The notes under the pieces are model-generated. The model worked only from the letters and a program-made list of their open reading frames with translations, had not been told where the DNA came from and searched no databases. Both the position numbers and the translations under genes were made by a program. From JANNAT01 sp031422555 (GTDB lineage Bacteria > Pseudomonadota > Alphaproteobacteria > Rhodobacterales > Rhodobacteraceae), in assembly GCA_031422555.1 (NCBI GenBank), contig JANPLZ010000102.1:1-26630 (forward strand): a stretch of 26,630 nt of DNA, written 5' to 3'. Position 1 is the first letter of the stretch. Every line of letters begins with the position of its first letter. This document shows, in pieces, positions 1 to 5,564 of the stretch.

Positions 1-1
1 C

Positions 2-802
2 GCCCCCACCACTGCAAAGGCGCATTTGCCCGACGCGCAATCCGTCACCCAAGTGAAACACTGGACCGACCGGCTGTTTTCGTTCCGGGTCACGCGCCCG
101 GCGTCGTTGCGGTTCCGGTCGGGGGAATTTGTGATGATCGGGTTGATGGGGGATGCGGGAAAGCCGCTGCTGCGTGCCTATTCCATCGCCTCGCCGTCTT
201 GGGATGACGAGTTGGAATTCTATTCGATCAAAGTGCCGGATGGTCCGTTGACCAGTCGCTTGCAGCATGTCAAAGTCGGCGATCAGATCATTTTGCGCCC
301 CAAACCAGTGGGCACTTTGGTGCATGACGCGCTGTTGCCGGGCAAACGATTGTGGTTTATGGCCACCGGCACCGGCTTGGCCCCTTTCGCGTCGCTGATG
401 CGCGAACCTGATACATATGAAAAATACGACCAGATTATCATGATGCACACTTGCCGCGAAGTGGCGGAACTGGCCTATGGCCGCGATCTGGTGGCAGGGT
501 TGAAAGACGATCCGCTGATCGGCGAGCTGGTCGGTGACAAGCTGCTGTATTACCCCACCACCACGCGCGAAACTTCGGCCCATATGGGGCGGATCACTGA
601 CAATCTGACCACTGGCCGCGTGTTCGCCGAACTGGGCCTGACCCCGATGAACCCGGCGACAGACCGCGCAATGGTTTGCGGCTCGCTTGCTTTTAACGTC
701 GATGTGAAGGCAGTGTTGGAAGGCTATGGCCTGCGCGAGGGCGCAAATTCCGAACCTTTGGAATATGTTGTCGAAAAGGCCTTTGTCGGAGACGGGATAT
801 GA
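2..802 (+). CDS. fpr: Ferredoxin/flavodoxin-NADP+ reductase (5' end outside window)
   Basis: FAD-dependent cytoplasmic reductase that exchanges electrons between NADPH and ferredoxin or flavodoxin. The reading frame is open from base 2, so the true start lies upstream; the first in-window start-like codon (TTG at 26) falls inside the conserved N-terminal region and is probably not the start. The FAD-binding motif RAYSIASP lies near 170-195. It is followed by a SIKVPDGPLTS segment and a nucleotide-binding segment with MATGTGLAPFASL near 358-400. The C-terminal VCGSLAFNVDV and the ending VEKAFVGDGI fit the bacterial (subclass II) Fpr family. The stop overlaps the next start as ATGA, suggesting translational coupling. 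Identification is firm; only the N-terminus is missing. Confidence 0.93.
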   Translation, partial: APTTAKAHLPDAQSVTQVKHWTDRLFSFRVTRPASLRFRSGEFVMIGLMGDAGKPLLRAYSIASPSWDDELEFYSIKVPDGPLTSRLQHVKVGDQIILRPKPVGTLVHDALLPGKRLWFMATGTGLAPFASLMREPDTYEKYDQIIMMHTCREVAELAYGRDLVAGLKDDPLIGELVGDKLLYYPTTTRETSAHMGRITDNLTTGRVFAELGLTPMNPATDRAMVCGSLAFNVDVKAVLEGYGLREGANSEPLEYVVEKAFVGDGI

Positions 803-1110
803 TGCATCGCCTGATCGCCAGTGCAATTGCCACCCTGCTGGCCAGCCCCATGGCTGCCCAGGACGGCGCGTCGATTTCCTTGGCCAATGGCACCGATCAT
901 GTGTTTACTTCGGTGACGGTATCGGCGCTGGATCAGGATATCACGTTGGGCGCGTCGGTGACGCCGCTGCGCCCGGGGCAAACGGTGACCATCCCCCTGT
1001 CATCGGACGGGTGTGGCGCGGTTGATGTGATGGCGGTGTTTGAAACCGACAAGCTGATTGCGGTGATGGCCGATGCCTGCGATCCGGCGATTTACACGCT
1101 GACGGAATAG
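799..1110 (+). CDS. Small exported protein, function unknown
   Basis: Protein of 103 residues that begins in a 4-base overlap (ATGA) with the ferredoxin reductase gene, with a GGAG ribosome site 5-10 bases before the start. The first ~20 residues form a signal peptide (MMHRLIAS... ending in AAQ), so the product is probably periplasmic. The mature part is about 80 residues, rich in Thr and Val, and predicted by eye to be mostly beta strand. It contains two cysteines (in SDGCGAV and ADACDPA) that could form a disulfide. I do not recognise the family. Coupling to fpr suggests co-expression but not a function. A bidirectional terminator follows at 1154. Confidence 0.75.
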   Translation: MMHRLIASAIATLLASPMAAQDGASISLANGTDHVFTSVTVSALDQDITLGASVTPLRPGQTVTIPLSSDGCGAVDVMAVFETDKLIAVMADACDPAIYTLTE

Positions 1111-1153
1111 GCCACGCCCCACAGGGCAGCAACGGCGCGGCAAAGACAAAAAC

Positions 1154-1186
1154 GCCGCACCGGGGTTGTCCCGATGCGGCTTTTCT
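1154..1186. terminator. Bidirectional rho-independent terminator between convergent genes
   Basis: An 11-bp stem with one mismatch: GCCGCA-c-CGGG pairs with CCCG-a-TGCGGC around a GTTGT loop. TTTTCTTG follows on the plus strand. On the minus strand the stem is followed by GTTTTTGTC, so the same hairpin can end both the fpr-linked transcript and the convergent Ala-rich gene that stops at 1230. Confidence 0.85.
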
Positions 1187-1229
1187 TGTCCCCAAACAGC
1201 CACCATGGCGGCTGCGATCGTAAGGTGGA

Positions 1230-1685
1230 TTACATGCCCATCGCGGTTTTGACGGCAGCCAAGGCTTCGGCAATTTTGGCCGGGTCGGCGGCTGCGGCTT
1301 CGATGCCTGCCTTCAGGGTGGTTTTCAGCGTGGCGTCCAGTGCCGATGCGTCGATCATCGCCGAGATTTTGGCGGCGTCAAAGTTTGCCGGATCAAGCGC
1401 AGCCATCATATCGGTCATCGAGGTGGCGGCATCGGTTGCAGCGGCGGTGCCAGCAGTGGCGGCAGCTTCGGCCGCAGCCGCGTCATCTGCCAGTTTCTTG
1501 GCAGCGGCGGCAGCTTCATCTTCTGCAGCTTTTGCAACGGCAGCGGCTTCATCAGCGGCTTTGGTTGCGGCTTCTTCCGCGGCTTTTGCCATTTCGGCAA
1601 CTTGGGCGGGCTTGTAAGCGAACTGGTAATAAGCACCACCAGCCAGCGCGATCAGCACAAGGCCGATAAGGACGTTTCTGTTCAT
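1230..1685 (-). CDS. Small Ala-rich, membrane-anchored coiled-coil protein
   Basis: Protein of 151 residues starting at the ATG at 1685, chosen because GGAGAA lies just upstream; an open extension further upstream lacks such support. Residues about 4-20 (VLIGLVLIALAGGAYY) form one hydrophobic segment, either a membrane anchor or an uncleaved signal. It is followed by about 55 residues of Ala/Glu/Lys/Asp heptad-like sequence expected to be helical or coiled coil. A C-terminal segment (about 95-151) carries FDAAKISAMID and repeated Ala-Lys helices. No catalytic motif is visible. Its low-complexity composition resembles the Ala-rich stalk of the OmpA-like protein at 5565-8075, but that may reflect composition alone. 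It could be a periplasm-facing structural protein. Confidence 0.8.
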   Translation of the reverse strand: MNRNVLIGLVLIALAGGAYYQFAYKPAQVAEMAKAAEEAATKAADEAAAVAKAAEDEAAAAAKKLADDAAAAEAAATAGTAAATDAATSMTDMMAALDPANFDAAKISAMIDASALDATLKTTLKAGIEAAAADPAKIAEALAAVKTAMGM

Positions 1686-1768
1686 GTCACATTCTCCTAA
1701 GACAGATTTGCGGTCTAATGGCGGCGCTATGACAGAAAAGGGATCAAAAGAAAAGGCCCACGCTGCAG

Positions 1769-1807
1769 CGCGGCGGCACACGCGGCGGCACAGATGGTAA
1801 AACCATC
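1769..1807. repeat. Perfect 12-bp tandem duplication plus small hairpin upstream of infC
   Basis: CGCGGCGGCACA occurs at 1769-1780 and again at 1781-1792 without mismatch. It is followed at once by the hairpin GATGGT-AAA-ACCATC (1793-1807). The element lies between the divergent Ala-rich gene and infC, just upstream of the proposed infC promoter. No function can be assigned. Confidence 0.6.
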
Positions 1808-1831
1808 GAACGGCATTGGTGCTTTACAGGG

Positions 1832-1860
1832 TTGAAGCCCGCGCGCGCAGCCTATATCTT
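1832..1860 (+). promoter_or_regulatory. Candidate sigma-70-type promoter of infC
   Basis: TTGAAG at 1832-1837 and TATCTT at 1855-1860 are separated by 17 bases, a reasonable -35/-10 pair. Transcription would begin near 1867, giving a leader of roughly 28 bases to the ATA start at 1895. If correct, the in-frame TTG at 1832 cannot be the start codon of infC. Confidence 0.45.
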
Positions 1861-1880
1861 GCGCTCACCTGAAATTGCCC

Positions 1881-1897
1881 AAAGGACCGATACCATA
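1881..1897 (+). promoter_or_regulatory. Ribosome binding site with non-canonical ATA start codon
   Basis: AAAGGA at 1881-1886, an 8-base spacer, then ATA at 1895-1897. This site decides the infC start. The weak start codon is expected to make infC translation depend inversely on IF-3 level; that part is inferred from the E. coli system. Confidence 0.7.
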
Positions 1898-2434
1898 GCC
1901 CGCAGACCCCACAATGCGCCGCCGCAACGCGAAACCGGCCCCCGCATCAATGATCGCATCCGCAGCCCCGAAATTCGCCTGATCGGCGCGGATGGCGAAA
2001 ATGTCGGCGTGGTCACCCCCGCCCGCGCGATGCAGATGGCCGAAGAAGCCGGTCTTGATCTGGTGGAAATCTCGCCCAACGCGGAACCACCCGTCTGCAA
2101 GATCATGGATTTCGGCAAGTATAAATACGAAACCCAAAAGCGCGAGGCCGAAGCCCGCAAAAAGCAACACATCATCGAGATCAAGGAAATCAAGTTCCGT
2201 CCCGGCACCGATACCAATGATTACGATGTGAAGATGCGCTCGGTGCTGAAATTCTTGTCCGAAGGCGACAAGGTGAAGATCACCTTGCGGTTTCGCGGGC
2301 GCGAAATGGCGCACCAGCAGTTGGGCGTTGAATTGTTGAACCGGGTGTCCGCCGATGTGGTCGAAGCCGGCAAGATTGAATCGATGCCCCGGCTGGAAGG
2401 CCGCCAAATGGTGATGATGATCTCGCCAAAGTAA
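1895..2434 (+). CDS. infC: Translation initiation factor IF-3, probable ATA start
   Basis: IF-3 binds the 30S subunit, prevents premature 50S joining and checks the initiator tRNA-start codon pairing. The product of about 179 residues carries the N-terminal domain (GPRINDRIRSPEIRLIG; LVEISPNAEPPVCKIMDFGKYKYE) and the C-terminal domain (KEIKFRPGTDTNDYDVK; VKITLRFRGREMAH; ending RQMVMMISPK). No ATG or GTG is available in frame at the expected N-terminus. The best start is ATA at 1895, preceded by AAAGGA with an 8-base spacer and giving (M)ARRPHNAPPQRETGPR, which matches the usual family N-terminus. A rare start codon is the known basis of IF-3 autoregulation in other bacteria (AUU in E. coli). 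The gene stands alone: rpmI and rplT do not follow. Confidence 0.93.
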   Translation: MARRPHNAPPQRETGPRINDRIRSPEIRLIGADGENVGVVTPARAMQMAEEAGLDLVEISPNAEPPVCKIMDFGKYKYETQKREAEARKKQHIIEIKEIKFRPGTDTNDYDVKMRSVLKFLSEGDKVKITLRFRGREMAHQQLGVELLNRVSADVVEAGKIESMPRLEGRQMVMMISPK

Positions 2435-2463
2435 CGCCGAAGCGTGCAGATCATCCTTGTCTT

Positions 2464-2490
2464 AAATCCCCGGCAATCCCGGGGATTTTT
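2464..2490. terminator. Rho-independent terminator of infC, possibly bidirectional
   Basis: Perfect 10-bp stem AAATCCCCGG / CCGGGGATTT with loop CAATC, continuing into a run of T on the plus strand. It sits between infC and the convergent minus-strand gene whose stop is at 2490-2492, and the symmetric A/T flanks could let it act on both strands. Confidence 0.88.
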
Positions 2491-3374
2491 CATTGCAACA
2501 CACCCGTAAGACAGGCGCTGTCCACCGGACCCGTCATGTAACGACGAAGGCTGGCCAACCCTGCCGGGCTGCGGTTGAAAACTGGCGATGGCACAATCGC
2601 CTCGACCGGCGATCCCAGCGGCATCAGGCCCCAATATCCCCCCAAAGCCTGCAATGCCGCCGGACGGCACACCGCCGCGGGTTCCGCGGGGCACAGCGCG
2701 TCGCACAGCGCCACCACCGCATCGGCGTCAGGTGCCGTTGCCGCCCAGTCTGAAAATCTTGTTATATCAGGAATTTGGCCCAGAATGGCCCGTTGTGGAT
2801 CGGATGGATCAAGCCCGCCCGATGGTGGCACCCACCCTTCGCGCATCGCATAGGCCCACAGGCTGCGGGGATAATCGGGATCATCCGCAACCTTTGCAAA
2901 ACCCGACCGTTGACGGCGCGCCAAGGTCAGGGCGGCAAACCGCGCGGCACGCCCTTCACCCAATCGGGCGAAATCCAGCACCACCTGCGGGCTGGCCCCG
3001 GTATCCCATAGCTGCGCCCAAGCCGTGGCAATCGGATCCGCCAGCGGCGTGCCTTCAGTCGTCCAGCGGCGACCCGACAACCCGCCCGGCTGGCGCAGCA
3101 CTGCGATCCTGTCAGCGCGCGGCAGCGCTGCCAGCCAGTCACCCTGCAAGGCGGCAAAACTGTCGATCTGGCCAAGCCACAGCCGTGCCATGGCATCGCC
3201 GTCGGCGGCCAGCGTGGCAAAAGCACCCAGCGCCGCAGCTTCGGAGCCCGCAAGCCAGTCGCGCGCGGCGGCCTGCACTTCGGGCGAGACGTAAGGATCA
3301 GCGTTGGGCACAGTCTCGGCCCGCACCGGCAAGGCCAGCCACAGCACAGAAAATAAGATCAGAATTATCCGCAT
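2490..3374 (-). CDS. Exported protein of unknown function downstream of Mo-cofactor genes
   Basis: Protein of 294 residues if it starts at the ATG at 3374. That start gives a clean signal peptide (MRIILILFSVLWLALPVRA) with cleavage expected after AlaArgAla; an upstream in-frame GTG at 3416 would hide this signal. The mature protein is Ala- and Trp-rich and probably all-helical. Stretches such as AAARDWLAGSEAAALGAF and GDAMARLWLGQID hint at TPR/Sel1-like helical repeats, without a clear consensus. Several Cys near the C-terminus (ALCDALCPAEPAAVC, SACL) may form disulfides. It follows the molybdopterin-binding protein gene by 42 bases on the same strand, so it is likely the last gene of that transcript. 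I do not recognise a function. Confidence 0.75.
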   Translation of the reverse strand: MRIILILFSVLWLALPVRAETVPNADPYVSPEVQAAARDWLAGSEAAALGAFATLAADGDAMARLWLGQIDSFAALQGDWLAALPRADRIAVLRQPGGLSGRRWTTEGTPLADPIATAWAQLWDTGASPQVVLDFARLGEGRAARFAALTLARRQRSGFAKVADDPDYPRSLWAYAMREGWVPPSGGLDPSDPQRAILGQIPDITRFSDWAATAPDADAVVALCDALCPAEPAAVCRPAALQALGGYWGLMPLGSPVEAIVPSPVFNRSPAGLASLRRYMTGPVDSACLTGVLQ

Positions 3375-3416
3375 GTCGGCAGGGTGAACCCGATTGCCTG
3401 TGCAGACAACCCCCAC

Positions 3417-4418
3417 CTAAGTCGGTTCGCGCAATTGCGGGCGGGTCGGGATTTCTTTCAACAGCCCGCCCACCCCCATCGCCGCGATGTCGTCATCGCT
3501 TACCGCCATGCCGCAGGCCAGCCGTTCCAGCACCCAATCCGCGCCGTTCAGCGCAGGAGAGCGCGCGCATCCAGGCAGGCCGATCACCGGGCGATTGGCC
3601 AAATCCCCCAAAAACAGCAAATTGCCCGGATCGACCGGCATGCCAAACCGCATCACGCAGCCCCCCGCCGCGCGCACCGCTGTCGGGGCCACGTCTTGCA
3701 GATCAGACGTAGCCGACCCGGTCAGGACCAGCGCCAGATCCCCCGGCAATCCGGACAAGGCGGCGGCAATTGCGGCCACCTCATGGGGCACCGTTACACA
3801 AGCGGCAAGCGTCATGCCAAGCGCACGCAGCCGGGCTTCGACCGCGCGGCGGCCTTTTGCCGCAAGTTTTACATCCTGCCCCGGCACTTGGGTCAGGATC
3901 AAGCCCGCCGATCGCAGCACCACCGGACGCAGCCGAACCGCCGCCTGTGCCACAGCGCAAGCCCGCGCCACCGCAGCCGCATCAACGGCGTAAGCGATGA
4001 TCTTGACGGTGCCGACCAATGTGCCCGCCCCCACCCGTGCGTAAGGCGCAAGTGTCGCAAGCGTGATCGCCGGATCAATCCGGTTCAGCGCCAGCACCGC
4101 CGTCGCATCCACCTGCACCACCCCCGGCCCGCGCGCGTTCAGATTGACCCGGCCGGTAAAAGCCCGTGTCAGATCAAGCCCTTGCCCCACCGGATCGGGC
4201 ACCAAAGCCTGTGCCAGCAACGTGGCCGCCTGATCTTCACCAATATCACCGGGTTCCAGCCGCGCCACTGTTACCGATGCGACCCCCGCCGCGATCAGCG
4301 CCGCGATATCACCGGACCCCAGCACCATGCCCTTGCGCAACCGCCCGCCTGCCAACACCACTGAATGCGCCAGAACCGCACCCAAGGCCTGATCACTGGC
4401 AACCGGGCCAAATTGCAT
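3417..4418 (-). CDS. MoeA/CinA-type molybdopterin-binding protein
   Basis: Protein of 333 residues. The C-terminal half (about 175-315) has the molybdopterin-binding (MoCF) fold pattern: VVLRSAGLILTQVPG, then VLTGSATSDLQDVAPTAV at the position of the MoeA/MogA ligand loop, then RPVIGLPGCARSPALNG. The N-terminal half (KGMVLGSGDIAALIAAGVASVTVARLE) resembles the beginning of MoeA-like proteins. It is shorter and more divergent than MoeA itself, so it is more likely a dedicated accessory protein for a Mo enzyme than the housekeeping insertase. It overlaps the XdhC-type gene by ATGA at 4418. This pairing supports a role in inserting or modifying the molybdenum cofactor. Confidence 0.83.
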   Translation of the reverse strand: MQFGPVASDQALGAVLAHSVVLAGGRLRKGMVLGSGDIAALIAAGVASVTVARLEPGDIGEDQAATLLAQALVPDPVGQGLDLTRAFTGRVNLNARGPGVVQVDATAVLALNRIDPAITLATLAPYARVGAGTLVGTVKIIAYAVDAAAVARACAVAQAAVRLRPVVLRSAGLILTQVPGQDVKLAAKGRRAVEARLRALGMTLAACVTVPHEVAAIAAALSGLPGDLALVLTGSATSDLQDVAPTAVRAAGGCVMRFGMPVDPGNLLFLGDLANRPVIGLPGCARSPALNGADWVLERLACGMAVSDDDIAAMGVGGLLKEIPTRPQLREPT

Positions 4419-5425
4419 CAGCCGCGCCGCAGGGTGTCGGTGATTTGCGCAAGGATGGAAATCGCGATTTCCGCCGGGGTTTTTGCGGCGATGTCCAAGC
4501 CCACCGGCGCGTGAATGCGGGCAATTTCGGCGGGGGTAAAGCCCGCCTCGGCCAACCTCTCCAGCCGTTTGGCATGGGTTTTCTTTGATCCGAGGCAGCC
4601 AAGATAAAACACCGGGCTGCGCAGCGCATAGGCAATCGCGGGATCGTCCAGCTTTGGGTCATGCGTCAGCGTCACAATCGCGGTGCGGCTGTCGGGTTTT
4701 AACGCGGCCAGCGCGTCATCGGGCCAATCATCCAGCACAACTTCGCCGGGAAAGCGGGCGGCGGCGCCAAACACATCGCGCGGATCAATCAAGGTGGGAT
4801 CATAGCCCGCCAGCCGCGCCATCGCCACCAAGGGTTGTGCTATATGCACAGCCCCCACCACCATCAGGCGCAAGGCCGGGTTATGCGGCGCGATAAAGCG
4901 GCCGTCGTCCTCCATCCCCGCCCGGTCCGACCGCAGCCGGGCATCCCCGGCCCCGTCCGCACCGGAGGGCAGCAGCGCGCGGGTCCAGTCGGTCAGATGC
5001 ACGGCATAGGCGGTAGGCTGGCGGGCGGCACGCGCGGCGACCAATGCGGCAAGCATCGCCGCAGGCAACGCCGCCCCCACCGGTTCAACCAAAATCCGGA
5101 TGGTGCCACCGCAGGCCAGACCAACCGAAAACGCCGTCTCATCGCTGACGCCAAAGGACAACAGCCGCGGCTGGCCATCGCCCAGCGCCTCCAACGCTTC
5201 GGTCACGACAGCGCCCTCGACGCAACCACCCGACACCGACCCCATGATCTGCCCCGCACCCGATATGGCCAGTTGGCTGCCCGCCTGCCGGGGCGCCGAC
5301 CCCCAGGTTTCCACCACCGTAGCCAGCACCGCCCCCAATCCAGACACATGCCAGTGCAGCGCGATTTCAGCGATCTGGTCATGGGCGAACGGGGTGTCGT
5401 CGGCGGGTGGTGCGGTATTGGTCAT
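4418..5425 (-). CDS. XdhC/CoxI-family molybdenum hydroxylase maturation protein
   Basis: Protein of 335 residues, starting at the ATG at 5425 with AAAGGGG just upstream. The N-terminal XdhC/CoxI domain carries the signature GSVSGGCVE (residues 62-70). A second Cys-containing segment, GLACGGTIRILVEP, follows at 102-115. The C-terminal Rossmann-type XdhC domain begins at LMVVGAVHIAQPL (187-199) and includes VTLTHDPKLDDPAI and FYLGCLGSKKTHAKR. XdhC proteins bind Mo cofactor and promote its sulfuration before insertion into xanthine dehydrogenase-family enzymes; in CO dehydrogenase clusters the equivalents are CoxF and CoxI. It is translationally coupled to the MoeA-like gene and stands apart from the CoxDE-like genes because an OmpA gene lies between. 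The target enzyme is not in the window. Confidence 0.9.
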   Translation of the reverse strand: MTNTAPPADDTPFAHDQIAEIALHWHVSGLGAVLATVVETWGSAPRQAGSQLAISGAGQIMGSVSGGCVEGAVVTEALEALGDGQPRLLSFGVSDETAFSVGLACGGTIRILVEPVGAALPAAMLAALVAARAARQPTAYAVHLTDWTRALLPSGADGAGDARLRSDRAGMEDDGRFIAPHNPALRLMVVGAVHIAQPLVAMARLAGYDPTLIDPRDVFGAAARFPGEVVLDDWPDDALAALKPDSRTAIVTLTHDPKLDDPAIAYALRSPVFYLGCLGSKKTHAKRLERLAEAGFTPAEIARIHAPVGLDIAAKTPAEIAISILAQITDTLRRG

Positions 5426-5503
5426 GGGATCCCCTTTGCGCCCGACTATGCGGCAGGACGGCGCTTGCGGCTATTGGCAAAAGGTGGGGCGGGCGCAAAA
5501 ATG

Positions 5504-5532
5504 CAAAAGGCCCCGGGGTTTCCCCAGAGCCT
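5504..5532 (-). terminator. Rho-independent terminator of the OmpA-like gene
   Basis: Read on the minus strand, an 11-bp GC-rich stem (AGGCTCTGGGG with CCCCGGGGCCT, including G-U pairs) closes on an AAA loop and runs into TTTTGC. It lies 32 bases after the stop of the OmpA-like gene and upstream of the XdhC gene, so it should separate the two transcripts. Confidence 0.85.
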
Positions 5533-5564
5533 GATGTCAGCGCCAGATGCGTTGCGACCAAATC

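Noticed and set aside
1832..1894. Upstream TTG start for infC at 1832
   Set aside because: Gives a non-conserved extension, has no ribosome site, and overlaps a plausible -35 element; ATA at 1895 fits the family N-terminus.
2588..3712. Plus-strand open frame of 374 codons
   Set aside because: Lies opposite two well-supported minus-strand genes, is Arg/Pro-rich as expected for an antisense frame in GC-rich DNA, and has no recognisable domain.
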